A stretch of DNA of 13,275 nucleotides from Kiritimatiellales bacterium (GTDB lineage: Bacteria > Verrucomicrobiota > Kiritimatiellia > Kiritimatiellales > Pontiellaceae): assembly GCA_021734595.1 (NCBI GenBank), contig JAIPIO010000085.1, positions 1 to 13,275 of the forward strand. Direction: 5' to 3'. Positions within the stretch are counted from its first letter, which is position 1. The number at the start of each line of letters is the position of its first letter. The notes beneath the pieces are model-generated. The model saw only the letters and a program-made list of their open reading frames with translations. It was not told the DNA's origin and searched no databases. This document shows positions 1 through 7,493 of this stretch, in pieces. The position numbers and the translations under genes were made by a program.

Positions 1-897
1 GACCTGGTCGGCGGTTAGCCCGGTGGCGGCACCCACCTCCGCGCAGGAGATGGCGTGGTTGCGGCCGTAGAGGCACAGATCCATTTTGTCATGCGGAAGC
101 GAGAAGAAGAATTCCTCCTGGCTCTGCGGCATGGAGTAGGTGTCGGTGGTGGGGGGGCGGCAACGGATCTCGTCCGGCACGCCGAGGTATTCGGCCAGCT
201 GGTAGACCTGGGTTTTGTAGAGGTGGGCAATCGGCTTGGTGTCCGCCGCGCCGTCGCCGAGCTTGACGAAAAAGCCCTGATCGTATTCCAGGCGGTTGGG
301 CGTTCCGGTGACGGCATAGTTGAGCCGGTCGGCGTGGTAGTATTCCAGCATTTTGCGGACGCGCTGCTTAAAGTTGGTTGCCGCCAGGATTCCGAGATAG
401 GCGCTGGTGGATAGGCGTTCCTTGCGCTGTTCACCATCCGGCGATTGAACCGCTACGGAAAAGACGCGATAGCCCTCGTCCTCCAGAATGCTCGGCAGGA
501 GAATCTTGCAGGTGTAGCCTTCGCCGTACTCCGGGATAACGCCGCGGATGGCATCATCGCGGTTTTGGTAGCAGCCGGCCTCCTCCAGGATGCCGGTGAT
601 GTCGCGTTCGACGTGTTCGATGCCCAGATGTCCGGCAATGAGCCGGCTCAGGATAAGTGTTTCGGGAGAGGAATCCTTTTCGGGCATCAGGAGCCCGAAG
701 ACCCTTTCTTTTCCGACGGCGCGGACGCAGAGAGCGCCGACCACACTGCTGTCGATCCCCCCGGAGAGCGCCACCACCAGACCGCGCTTTCTGAACTGTC
801 GGGTGAGCAGGCGCTGCAGGACGGCGCATATTTTTTTGACCTCCTGCTCGCAGTCAAGCTTGAGGCAGTCAGCGGAAAAAGCCGGTTCAGCATTCAT
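1..897 (-). CDS. nadE: NAD+ synthase-type PP-loop amide ligase (NadE family), C-terminus outside window
   Basis: NadE-family enzymes adenylate the carboxylate of nicotinate-adenine dinucleotide and form the amide with ammonia. The 299 visible residues show the N-type PP-loop SGGIDSS at 45-51, TGTPNRLE at 197-204 and KLGDGAAD at 212-219, all family landmarks. There is no N-terminal nitrilase domain, so ammonia must come from elsewhere; the amidotransferase encoded just upstream is a possible source. A segment of about 50 residues (roughly 105-160) looks longer than in short ammonia-dependent NadE enzymes. The ATG at 897 is preferred to an in-frame-shifted one at 893 because AAGGAG (908-913) lies 10 nt before it. 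The gene runs off the left edge, so the C-terminus is unseen. It lies 24 bp after the asnB-like stop in a probable operon with asnB and acp. Because of that setting it may serve a dedicated amidation step and not housekeeping NAD synthesis (inference). Confidence 0.9.
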   Translation of the reverse strand, partial: MNAEPAFSADCLKLDCEQEVKKICAVLQRLLTRQFRKRGLVVALSGGIDSSVVGALCVRAVGKERVFGLLMPEKDSSPETLILSRLIAGHLGIEHVERDITGILEEAGCYQNRDDAIRGVIPEYGEGYTCKILLPSILEDEGYRVFSVAVQSPDGEQRKERLSTSAYLGILAATNFKQRVRKMLEYYHADRLNYAVTGTPNRLEYDQGFFVKLGDGAADTKPIAHLYKTQVYQLAEYLGVPDEIRCRPPTTDTYSMPQSQEEFFFSLPHDKMDLCLYGRNHAISCAEVGAATGLTADQV

Positions 898-921
898 GGT
901 GTTGGTTCTCCTTCGTTTTTC

Positions 922-2934
922 TCATGCTATGTTATCCCCCCGTCGAGGGTCAACCTGCGGGGCGGATCTTCTGTCTATTATGAGTGCCGGTTCCACGCGA
1001 CGATCCGTCCGAGGCTGGAAATCCTCCACAAACCGGTTGTGCAGTATCTGGGAGGAAAGGATGCCGGTCAGTGCCATGCTGTCGACCTCGCCGGGCTCGC
1101 TGGACGTCTGCAGCTTTTTGATCAGGTGCGCAACCTTTTTTGCATTGAACAGGCCGTTGCGCCGCAATGCCCCTTCCGACAGCATTTCCTGTGTTTGTTC
1201 CGAGGCCGTTGCATGCAGCAGGCTGTCGGCAATGGGGGCACGGTACGGGTGTTTGGGACGCGCCAAGACGGAATCGGGCAGAATGCCCCGGAAGGATCGC
1301 TTGAGAATGTATTTTTCCTTCAGGCCGAGAAGTTTCCAGACGGACGGGACACGGCCCATGAATTCCATCAGGTTTGGATCGAGGAACGGCAGCCGGATTT
1401 CCACCGAGTTGCCCATCGCCACCCGGTCGCCCTGCGAGGCGAGCAGGTAATTGCCCATGAAAACCTTCATTTCCAGATATTGCGCCTGTGCCAGGTGGTC
1501 CCAGCTTCCAAACTCCGGCGGGAGCATTTCGCGGACCTGCTCATAGCCGCTGTACGATCCGCTGGCGGCGCGGAGGTCGTCGGAAAAGAAGGTTTTGGTC
1601 CGGGCGGTATTTTCCCAGCGGATGAGATGGGAGAACAGCGGGTCGTCTGTCTGGTCCAGGCCCTGGGCGAAGAAGGACTGCAGCATCCGCTTCAGGCGGG
1701 GATTATCGAAAATATAGGGATAGAGCTGGCCGATAAGATCCGCCCGCGCCTGTGATCCGGGGTTTTTCGCCCAGAAGCGCCTGACGGCGGCCTCGCGAAA
1801 AATGTTGTAGCCGCCGAAGACTTCGTCCGCCCCCTCGCCGGTCAGTACCACTTTGATGCCGCTGTCATGCACCAGCCTGGAAAGCAGGAAGAGGGGCACT
1901 GGCGCCGTCCGCAGCAGTGGAGTTTCGCAATGCCAGAGCACGTCCGGGAGCGATTCCCCGATGCCGGCGTTGGTGGCCATGAGTTCGGTGTAATCTGTTC
2001 CAAGGAAGGCAACCATTTGCTGCTGGTATTCACCTTCGTCAAAAGCCGGATCCTCAAAGCGGATGCCGAAGGTCTTCACATCGTGGTTGAAGTTGCGGGC
2101 CACCAGCGCAGTGATCCCTGAAGAATCCAGTCCGCCGCTTAAATAGGTTCCAACGGGGACGTCGGCCCGCAGGCGGATACGGATGGCATCGAGCAGCAGT
2201 TCCTGAAGCCGTTCGCATATGAGATCCGGCGACCAGTCGAGCTGATCGGCTTTGGGGCAGAATGGAATGTCCCAGTATTTCCGCACCTCGGTTTTCCCTT
2301 CCGTTGCGAGCAGGTAGTGGCCGGGGGGAAGCTGGTGTACATCCTTGAAAACACTCTGTCCGGGCAGGGGAGACCAGAAGGTAAATATCTGGTCCATGGA
2401 AACCGGGTCGAGTTCCCGGGAAACATTCCGGTTCATGAAGATCGACTTGATCTCCGACGCAAAAATCAGGGATGGGCCGCAATGCGTGTAATAGAGCGGC
2501 CGGATGCCAACACGGTCGCGGGCCAGAAACAGCATATTCTGCCGGGTGTCCCGGATGGCGAAAGCAAACTGGCCGTTGAGCTCCTTGAGGCAGTCGATGC
2601 CCTTCTCTTCATACAGATGAAGGATCACCTCGGTGTCGGTGGTGGTATAAAAACGGTGCCCCTTTCGCTGCAATTTCTCCCGCAACTCTATATAGTTGAA
2701 AATCTCGCCGTTGAAAACAATCCACAGGGTTTTATCTTCATTGTGAATGGGCTGTGTGCCGGAGGAGAGGTCGATGATGCTCAGCCGGGTCTGGCCCAGC
2801 CCGGTCTGGTCGTCAAGGTAGATGCCGGACTCGTCCGGTCCGCGGTGTCCCAGAACGGAAATCATTGCCCGCAGCATATCTGGCGAAATTGCCGCGGCAC
2901 GGTCTGGTTGGAAGATGCCGGCTATACCACACAT
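922..2934 (-). CDS. asnB: Asparagine synthase-type glutamine amidotransferase (AsnB family)
   Basis: The 670-residue protein has the full class II amidotransferase layout. Cys2 follows the initiator Met (MCGIAGIF) and is the glutaminase nucleophile once Met is removed. The glutaminase domain spans about 2-190, with RLSIIDLS at 50-57 and NGEIFNY at 75-81. The synthetase domain follows, with the ATP PP-loop SGGLDSS at 266-272. Such enzymes move glutamine nitrogen onto an acyl-adenylate, aspartate in true AsnB. Many AsnB paralogs in envelope-polysaccharide and exosortase-A loci act on other substrates, and the neighbours here (acyl carrier protein, NadE-like ligase) favour that. The start at 2934 is fixed by the need for Cys2; AGGA (2945-2948) lies 10 nt upstream. 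Family membership is sure, the substrate is not. Confidence 0.93.
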   Translation of the reverse strand: MCGIAGIFQPDRAAAISPDMLRAMISVLGHRGPDESGIYLDDQTGLGQTRLSIIDLSSGTQPIHNEDKTLWIVFNGEIFNYIELREKLQRKGHRFYTTTDTEVILHLYEEKGIDCLKELNGQFAFAIRDTRQNMLFLARDRVGIRPLYYTHCGPSLIFASEIKSIFMNRNVSRELDPVSMDQIFTFWSPLPGQSVFKDVHQLPPGHYLLATEGKTEVRKYWDIPFCPKADQLDWSPDLICERLQELLLDAIRIRLRADVPVGTYLSGGLDSSGITALVARNFNHDVKTFGIRFEDPAFDEGEYQQQMVAFLGTDYTELMATNAGIGESLPDVLWHCETPLLRTAPVPLFLLSRLVHDSGIKVVLTGEGADEVFGGYNIFREAAVRRFWAKNPGSQARADLIGQLYPYIFDNPRLKRMLQSFFAQGLDQTDDPLFSHLIRWENTARTKTFFSDDLRAASGSYSGYEQVREMLPPEFGSWDHLAQAQYLEMKVFMGNYLLASQGDRVAMGNSVEIRLPFLDPNLMEFMGRVPSVWKLLGLKEKYILKRSFRGILPDSVLARPKHPYRAPIADSLLHATASEQTQEMLSEGALRRNGLFNAKKVAHLIKKLQTSSEPGEVDSMALTGILSSQILHNRFVEDFQPRTDRRVEPALIIDRRSAPQVDPRRGDNIA

Positions 2935-2962
2935 GCCTGAAGGATCCTATCTGGATTTTAAC

Positions 2963-3271
2963 TCAGGAGGTTGCAGGAGTTTCATTGCCGCCGACCGAGT
3001 CCGCCTGCAGCTTCCTTTCGCTGAACCGGGCAATTTTTTCGAGGCTGTCCAGATTGCCGGGAACCAGTTCTTCATCTTTGATTTTGATTAAATAGGTTTG
3101 CTCTATGAATTCCACCAATTCAAGGATGCCGGTAGAGTCTATGAGCCCGCTTTCCAGAAACGACGTATCATCCCGCAGATCATCGCCATCTCCAAAAAGG
3201 AACGTCTCGACTATGAATTCCCTGACTCGCGCTGAATGATCCAGATTTTTGCCCACTGCAATGCTCCCCAT
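2963..3271 (-). CDS. Acyl carrier protein
   Basis: This 102-residue acidic protein has the four-helix acyl carrier pattern. GLIDSTGILELV places Asp45-Ser46 at the start of helix II, and Ser46 is the expected 4'-phosphopantetheine site. The usual motif is DSL or DSV; DST is an acceptable variant seen in specialised carrier proteins. The C-terminal 15 or so residues (ADSVGGNETPATS) look disordered. GGAG at 3279-3282 lies 7 nt before the ATG, which supports this start. The gene heads a probable operon with asnB (28 bp gap) and nadE. The natural loading enzyme in the window is the AMP-forming ligase at 4195-5688. It is unlikely to be the housekeeping fatty-acid AcpP, because no fab genes are near and the DSLD..E core is absent. 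Confidence 0.85.
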   Translation of the reverse strand: MGSIAVGKNLDHSARVREFIVETFLFGDGDDLRDDTSFLESGLIDSTGILELVEFIEQTYLIKIKDEELVPGNLDSLEKIARFSERKLQADSVGGNETPATS

Positions 3272-3604
3272 TTAAATTCTCCGGACGCCACTTTTCCGCC
3301 GGGTACCGATACCTTGCTATAGAATGCATTTTGAGCACATCCTGTACAAGACATCAACGAGAATTAAATGAGGCAGTGGATCGGGTGTGCCTTTGTGCAT
3401 TGCTTGCTTCAAATGCCTTTTGGAGCATTCAGGCCGGAATAACGGGTTGCAGACTGCCATGCAATAGCAGGTTTTCTCCCTTGATAAAGAAATCCGCCAA
3501 GCTTAAATTGCGTTTGACTTGTTTGTGAAAGAATTCGCGACATGAAAAAGCATTCTGCCGGTTGGGCCGGTAAGGATGTGGGGATGCAGGTTGGGGGATA
3601 CCGC
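3272..3604 (+). other. Divergent intergenic region between acp and the acetyltransferase
   Basis: About 330 bp lie between two genes read in opposite directions, so promoters for both should be here. The left end holds the acp ribosome binding site (3279-3282). I see no RNA gene, terminator or long repeat. A 65-codon plus-strand open frame (3331-3528) has no ribosome binding site and a composition that does not look coding. The region is AT-richer than the genes around it. Confidence 0.5.
3481..3508 (+). promoter_or_regulatory. Possible sigma70-type promoter for the acetyltransferase
   Basis: TTGATA at 3481-3486 (five of six to the -35 consensus) is followed after 16 nt by TTAAAT at 3503-3508 (four of six to the -10). 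Transcription would start near 3515, about 90 nt before the preferred start codon. The match is modest and promoter rules in this phylum are poorly known. Confidence 0.3.
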
Positions 3605-4198
3605 ATGTTTGACAACATACGCGAAGATAAAAAGAAATACCGCGACGACAAGAAAAAACACAACCTGCAATGGGTGCAGTGTCCGGGTTTCTGGATTACT
3701 TTCAGTTATCGGTTTGGTCACTGGGGAAGAACGCTCAGATTCCCACCCGCCAGACTTCTGGTTCGCATTATGCATTCGCTGGCCGTTTTCCCGTGGCGGA
3801 TGTTTAAAAGTGTCTATCTACCGGCCCAGGTTGAGATCGGCGCGGGGTTGCGCATGGTTCATCCCCAGAATATCTGGGTCCCCCAGGAGTCGGTAATCGG
3901 CAAGGGCGTATCCATTTATCATGAAGTCACACTCGGTACGGGGCCGATTCCCGGCGTTCCGATCATCGGCGACAATGTAATGATTTTCCCTGGTGCCAAG
4001 ATTCTGGGCGGTGTCAAAGTGGGAAACAATGTTCATATTGGTGCCAATGCGGTTCTTACCAAGGATGCACCTGACAACTCAACGGTATCCGGTCCGACGG
4101 CCCGGGTGATTCCTGCCACGCTGGCCCAGAACGTCAGGGGGGTTCATCATCAGGATCCTAAACCTGCGACCCCGTCCGCCGACGAGGAACCGGTTTAA
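3605..4198 (+). CDS. Serine acetyltransferase-like hexapeptide O-acetyltransferase
   Basis: With the start at 3605 the protein has 197 residues. It has an N-terminal helical part (MFDNIREDKKKYRDD, typical of this family) and a left-handed beta-helix of hexapeptide repeats at about 75-165 (for example IGDNVMIFPGAKILGGVKVG). His86 in VHPQNI aligns with the catalytic His of CysE. The second CysE histidine, in GDRHP, is replaced by GVP. This pattern is common in envelope-polysaccharide acetyltransferases, so serine may not be the acceptor. In-frame upstream ATGs at 3584 (AAGGA 7 nt before it) and 3542 are possible starts. I chose 3605 because family N-termini begin here and GGGGGA (3593-3598) lies 6 nt upstream. 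Its stop overlaps the stop of the convergent ligase gene. The tail after 165 is polar and probably disordered. Confidence 0.85.
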   Translation: MFDNIREDKKKYRDDKKKHNLQWVQCPGFWITFSYRFGHWGRTLRFPPARLLVRIMHSLAVFPWRMFKSVYLPAQVEIGAGLRMVHPQNIWVPQESVIGKGVSIYHEVTLGTGPIPGVPIIGDNVMIFPGAKILGGVKVGNNVHIGANAVLTKDAPDNSTVSGPTARVIPATLAQNVRGVHHQDPKPATPSADEEPV

Positions 4199-5688
4199 TT
4201 TGTTTCCTGCTCCCGCAGTTTTGGTTTAAGCACTTTGCCGGCGCTGTTTTTCGGAAGCGCCGCCAGAAATTCAACCGCCTCGGGGATCTTGAATGCCGGA
4301 AGTTTTTCAGCACAGTGCCGCCGGATATCCTCCGCCGTCAGTGGTGTGCCCCGCGCCGCCACCACAAATGCCTTGATGGCTTCGCCGAGCGTTTCGTGCG
4401 GCACGCCGATCACTGCGACCTCGACGACCTCCGGCAGTTCAGCGATCACGTTTTCGAGCTCTTTGGCGCCCACCCGGTTTCCTTTGCTCTTGATAAAGTC
4501 GCGCGCCCGGTCCTGCACAAAAATAAAGCCGTCCGCATCCACCCGCGCCATGTCGCCCGTGCGCAGCTTGCCGTCCCGGAAGAAATTTTCCGTTTCCACG
4601 GCATCTTGCCAGTAGCCCTTGGTGACATTGTCACCCGACGCCACAATCTCACCCAGCTCGTCCGTGCCGGGCGCAACCGGAGAGCCATTCTCCTTAAGCA
4701 CCTCAAGGCGCGTTGACGGCAGTCCCTTGCCGATGGAGCCCAGCTTATCCTCCAATCGGTCCGGCGGCAGATAGCTCAGGCGCGCCGTCGCCTCCGTCTG
4801 TCCATACATCAGAAAAAAATTGACCGACCCGAACGATTTCCGGATTTCCCGAATGAACGGATCGGGCAGCTTGCCGCCCGCTTGCTGGAACCAGTGGAGC
4901 GCAGGCAGACTTCGTTTGCGGAACGTGGAGCGGCGCAACAGAATCTGGTAGGTTGAAGGAACTCCGGCCAGTCCCGTACAATGTTTTTCCGCCATATCAT
5001 CGAGCACTGTTTCCGGATACATGAACTGATTGTTCAGAACCACGCTGCCCCCCGCCATCAGATGCGTGTGCAGCAGCGACACGCCGAAGCAATAATGGAA
5101 CGGCAGCACCACCATCACCCGGTCCGATGCTGTAAGGCCCATGTATTCAACAATGTCGGTGGTGTTGCAGGCGATGTTCCGGTGCGTAACCATCACTCCC
5201 TTGGGAGTGCCCGTTGAACCCGAGGTAAACATGATCGCCGCCAGATCCTCTTGTGGCTCTATCGGCGGCATCGGTTCACTGGTCGCTTCCGGCAGTTCAT
5301 CTGTTTCCGTGATCACGATCAGACCCAGTTCATTTAGCGCGTCACGATGTTTTGCGCGAAGGCGCTTCGACACAAAGATCACCTTCATTTCCGTGATTTC
5401 CGCAAGATAGGCTAGTGTATCCCCGCTGACGTCGCCGGACAGCGGAACCGCCGTCCGTCCTGCGTGAATGATTCCCAGATAGGCCGCAACCCAAAAAAAA
5501 CTGTTCTCCGAAAGAATCCCGATCCGGGCACCTTTGGAGCTGGTGTTGAGCAAACCGCACGCCACCCGGTTCACTTGGTCACGCAGTTCGCCATACGACA
5601 GCATCCCGTCGCTCTGCAATACCGCCGGGTCATTTTTTCCCCCCGCCGCCAGAATCGCGTCAGCAATATTGTCCTGCATGAAATCCAT
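4195..5688 (-). CDS. AMP-forming acyl-CoA synthetase / acyl-ACP ligase (ANL superfamily)
   Basis: The 497-residue enzyme carries the adenylation core motifs in order: FTSGSTGTPKG at 154-164 (phosphate loop), YGQTEAT at 295-301, GKLRTGD at 373-379 (ribose-binding Asp), the RDFIKSKGNRV hinge near 396-406, and NSAGKVLK with the catalytic Lys485. It activates a carboxylic acid as acyl-AMP and passes it to a thiol, either CoA or a carrier-protein phosphopantetheine. The acyl carrier protein gene about 1 kb away makes that protein a likely acceptor (inference). Family members of this kind occur in exosortase-associated and polysaccharide loci. GAGGGG ends about 9 nt before the ATG at 5688; an alternative ATG lies three codons in. 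The gene converges on the acetyltransferase gene with overlapping stops. The substrate cannot be read from the sequence. Confidence 0.9.
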   Translation of the reverse strand: MDFMQDNIADAILAAGGKNDPAVLQSDGMLSYGELRDQVNRVACGLLNTSSKGARIGILSENSFFWVAAYLGIIHAGRTAVPLSGDVSGDTLAYLAEITEMKVIFVSKRLRAKHRDALNELGLIVITETDELPEATSEPMPPIEPQEDLAAIMFTSGSTGTPKGVMVTHRNIACNTTDIVEYMGLTASDRVMVVLPFHYCFGVSLLHTHLMAGGSVVLNNQFMYPETVLDDMAEKHCTGLAGVPSTYQILLRRSTFRKRSLPALHWFQQAGGKLPDPFIREIRKSFGSVNFFLMYGQTEATARLSYLPPDRLEDKLGSIGKGLPSTRLEVLKENGSPVAPGTDELGEIVASGDNVTKGYWQDAVETENFFRDGKLRTGDMARVDADGFIFVQDRARDFIKSKGNRVGAKELENVIAELPEVVEVAVIGVPHETLGEAIKAFVVAARGTPLTAEDIRRHCAEKLPAFKIPEAVEFLAALPKNSAGKVLKPKLREQETN

Positions 5689-5758
5689 AATTACCGCCCC
5701 TCGCTATCAACGAAGATACTTCCCGCCCGCCATACATTCCAGATGATTTTCTGTTCAG

Positions 5759-5794
5759 TTCCAAGGGTTGGAATCTGTTTTCCAACCATTGGAA
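5759..5794. repeat. Pair of TTCCAA-N3-TTGGAA palindromes (cluster A)
   Basis: Two 15-bp palindromes lie at 5759-5773 (central GGG) and 5780-5794 (central CCA), separated by 6 bp, centres 21 bp apart. The second is the reverse complement of the first apart from one base, so the pair also forms one larger inverted repeat. They begin 13 bp after the stop of the beta-helix gene on its strand and lie 70-106 bp before the ligase start codon. Confidence 0.9.
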
Positions 5795-5807
5795 AGACAG
5801 ATATTTC

Positions 5808-6800
5808 CTATCGAGTGCTGCGCGATTTTCTATACTGGTTGGTTTGTTCCGTCGAGCCGTTGATGCTGCTGCGGCAGGAGCCCTTGTTCTCGCCCCAGAA
5901 CTGTTTTACCCGTATGTCTGCATCATTGATTTCCAGATCTAGCTGCATGCCTTTTTCATACAGACTCACCAGGGCCGCGTTCTTGTTTTCGAGTTCAAGC
6001 CCATGAATCTCGATTTTCTTCCGGTACTTGCCGCTTCGCCCAACGATCACCGCCGGTGGTTGGCCGCGCCCTTTATCACCGATGATTTTAAGGTTGCGGA
6101 ACACGCCCTTGGCACCATCCCCGTAGCTGCCCCATCCAAGCTGGATCGGAACGGTGTTCTGGACCATCTTGATGGTGGTATTTTCAATCAGCATATCGTT
6201 GTAGACCTTGATCACATCGTCGCCGGCTTCGAAATAACAGTTGCGCACGGTCGATCCATTGGCACCGGCAACCCCGTCGCTGTGGTTGTGCCATCCGCCC
6301 CGGTCGTCGATGCCGTGCACGCCGTCGAGATGCATCACGGCACCCCGCTTTCCTGTCAGCATGAAGCCGATCGGGTTCAGCACTGTGAGGTTGTTGACAT
6401 GCAGCGTGATTCTGCCTATTCCATAGACAGCGGAGTAGGGCATGCACCCGCCGCCCTGATCCAGCCCCTTGTCATGCAGCAGCCCGGGGGTCTTGGTGCC
6501 GAAAATCACCGAAGTTTTTTGGTCCGCGCCTTCTATCGAGCAGTCATGCCTGAACGTAAACTGTCCGGTCACGCGCACGTCGGCATTGATGAAGATATTC
6601 CTGACTTCCGGGGGAACCTCCCAGATGCCCGACCTCTCCTTGTCGCGCTTGAAATCGATCTTGCCGGTTGAAGCAAAGGTGAATGTCCCCGATGCGGATT
6701 CCCATTCCGTTTTTCCGTTGTAGTGTTGCCGCAGCTCGCCAATCGACTGGGCGGATGCCGTTGTTGAAACCAACACAACCAATGCAATCAGTGTCCTCAT
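5808..6800 (-). CDS. Secreted right-handed beta-helix glycosidase-like protein (GH28/GH49 type)
   Basis: The 330-residue protein starts with a signal peptide (MRTLIALVVLVSTTASA, likely cut before Gln18), so it is exported. The rest is a beta-helix repeat protein. HSDGV at 173-177 and AGDDVIKVY at 192-200 supply three aspartates (Asp175, Asp194, Asp195) in the spacing used by clan GH-N enzymes. The stretch from NCYFEAGDD to LGWG (187-224) resembles GH49 dextranases more than pectinases. A role in cutting an external polysaccharide fits the agarase-like gene at the right edge. An upstream in-frame ATG at 6887 was rejected: it would mask the signal peptide and overlap the HU terminator, while GGAG at 6809-6812 lies 8 nt before 6800. 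At 330 residues it is shorter than classical GH49 enzymes, so substrate and even activity are uncertain. Confidence 0.75.
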   Translation of the reverse strand: MRTLIALVVLVSTTASAQSIGELRQHYNGKTEWESASGTFTFASTGKIDFKRDKERSGIWEVPPEVRNIFINADVRVTGQFTFRHDCSIEGADQKTSVIFGTKTPGLLHDKGLDQGGGCMPYSAVYGIGRITLHVNNLTVLNPIGFMLTGKRGAVMHLDGVHGIDDRGGWHNHSDGVAGANGSTVRNCYFEAGDDVIKVYNDMLIENTTIKMVQNTVPIQLGWGSYGDGAKGVFRNLKIIGDKGRGQPPAVIVGRSGKYRKKIEIHGLELENKNAALVSLYEKGMQLDLEINDADIRVKQFWGENKGSCRSSINGSTEQTNQYRKSRSTR

Positions 6801-6851
6801 TTGGATTTCTCCACGCGTTCCCATTGATAATTCAGCTTTTCCACCGGCAAT

Positions 6852-6880
6852 AAAAAAAGGGAAGGCCACAAGGCCTTCCC
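6852..6880 (-). terminator. Intrinsic terminator of the HU gene
   Basis: A perfect 9-bp stem (GGGAAGGCC at 6859-6867 with GGCCTTCCC at 6872-6880) and a 4-nt loop is followed, on the minus strand, by seven T residues (6858-6852). It lies 37 bp after the HU stop and insulates the beta-helix gene from HU transcription. Confidence 0.92.
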
Positions 6881-6917
6881 TCCCCATAAACGGGAATGTT
6901 CCAGACGCCCGGTCCCA

Positions 6918-7208
6918 TTATTTTTTAGGAGGAACAATGGCGTCCTTGGCCGCTTTCGCAATGCGGAATTTGACAACCGTCTTGGCTGCGATCTTGATGG
7001 TTTCACCGGTAGCGGGATTGCGGCCCATGCGGGCTTTGCGTTTCACTTTAACCAGCTTGCCCAGACCAGGCACGGTGAATCCGTCTTTTGCACCTTTGTA
7101 TGCCTGCGCAACGAGGGATTCCAATGCGGTCTTTGCCTGTACTTTGCTGACGCCTGCATCTTCGGCCATCTTAGCGATAATTTGAGTCTTCGTAGCTGCT
7201 TTTGCCAT
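6918..7208 (-). CDS. HU-family DNA-binding protein
   Basis: This 96-residue basic protein is full length for the HU/IHF family. It has an N-terminal helical dimerisation part (TKTQIIAKMAEDAGVSKVQAK, split over 7-27) and the family signature, with GFTVPGLGKLVKV followed by GRNPATGETIKI on the DNA-binding arm. HU bends and compacts DNA as a dimer. The start at 7208 is chosen because AGGAGA lies 7 nt upstream and MAKAATKTQ is a normal HU start; extending to 7277 adds residues without homology. It is monocistronic, with its own terminator and a long leader. The lysine- and alanine-rich N-terminus (MAKAATK) and the PPKK tail are small peculiarities. Confidence 0.96.
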   Translation of the reverse strand: MAKAATKTQIIAKMAEDAGVSKVQAKTALESLVAQAYKGAKDGFTVPGLGKLVKVKRKARMGRNPATGETIKIAAKTVVKFRIAKAAKDAIVPPKK

Positions 7209-7426
7209 AATATCTCTCCTGTTGAACTGTTTTGGTTTCTGTTTCAGTCCCACTGGTCCCTGCCAGCGAGGCCTCAACTTCAGTGAAAATGCTACTTCAA
7301 AAGACCATACGCCGCAAGTGGGAAAATTAAAATGTGATAGAAATAGGATGCTACTAAAGATAGGCGAGGGGAGTCAGGCCACATTCTCCAAACCACAGGA
7401 GATGGAGATATCCAAGCGTAAGCGGC
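7209..7426. other. Non-coding stretch upstream of HU
   Basis: About 220 bp lie between the HU start and the first trailer hairpin of the tRNA mosaic. The HU ribosome binding site and leader lie here. Open frames crossing it on both strands show no family resemblance and run into the tRNA remnants. I see no RNA gene. Confidence 0.5.
7289..7317 (-). promoter_or_regulatory. Possible promoter for HU
   Basis: On the minus strand TTGCGG (7317-7312) and TAGCAT (7294-7289) are spaced 17 nt apart, each four of six to consensus. The leader to the HU start would be about 75 nt. The match is weak and is offered as the best candidate only. Confidence 0.25.
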
Positions 7427-7447
7427 GGCTCCGGAAAAAATGGAGCC
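7427..7447 (-). repeat. T-rich trailer hairpin, copy 1
   Basis: GGCTCC (the end of a tRNA-like acceptor, 7447-7442 on the minus strand) pairs with GGAGCC (7432-7427) around a loop containing six T residues. The same arrangement follows the intact tRNA-Thr at 7775-7794, with one base fewer in the loop. It probably works as a tRNA trailer or terminator, and it marks the two loci as copies of each other. Confidence 0.7.
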
Positions 7448-7493
7448 GGCGGTCAGAGTCGAACAGGATTGCCACCCCGAAGCTTCGGGGTGC
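7441..7493 (-). pseudogene. Decayed tRNA 3' half
   Basis: Read on the minus strand, this ends in an acceptor arm CGCCGGC, then T and CCA (7451-7441), preceded by a T-loop TTCGACT. The T-stem no longer pairs (only two of five pairs remain) and the D-arm region has been replaced by the end of the GIY-YIG frame. About 30 bp at the 3' end plus the trailer nearly match the intact tRNA-Thr copy. Its acceptor strand would still pair with the 5' strand GCTGGCG of the other remnant at 7931-7937 (seven pairs, one G-U). The anticodon arm position is occupied by the palindrome 7473-7492. It is not expected to give a working tRNA. Confidence 0.6.
7473..7492. repeat. Perfect 20-bp palindrome, copy 1
   Basis: CACCCCGAAG followed by its exact reverse complement CTTCGGGGTG. 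A second copy with one base changed lies at 7895-7914. The two bracket the tRNA-Thr and the GIY-YIG pseudogene and sit at equivalent places in the two decayed tRNAs. Confidence 0.9.

Noticed and set aside
445..1755. A 436-codon plus-strand open frame
   Set aside because: It lies antisense over nadE and asnB, has no family resemblance and bridges the real gap between those genes. It is a shadow of GC-rich coding sequence.
3331..3528. A 65-codon plus-strand open frame in the divergent gap
   Set aside because: It has no ribosome binding site and no recognisable protein features, and it overlaps the region where promoters are expected.
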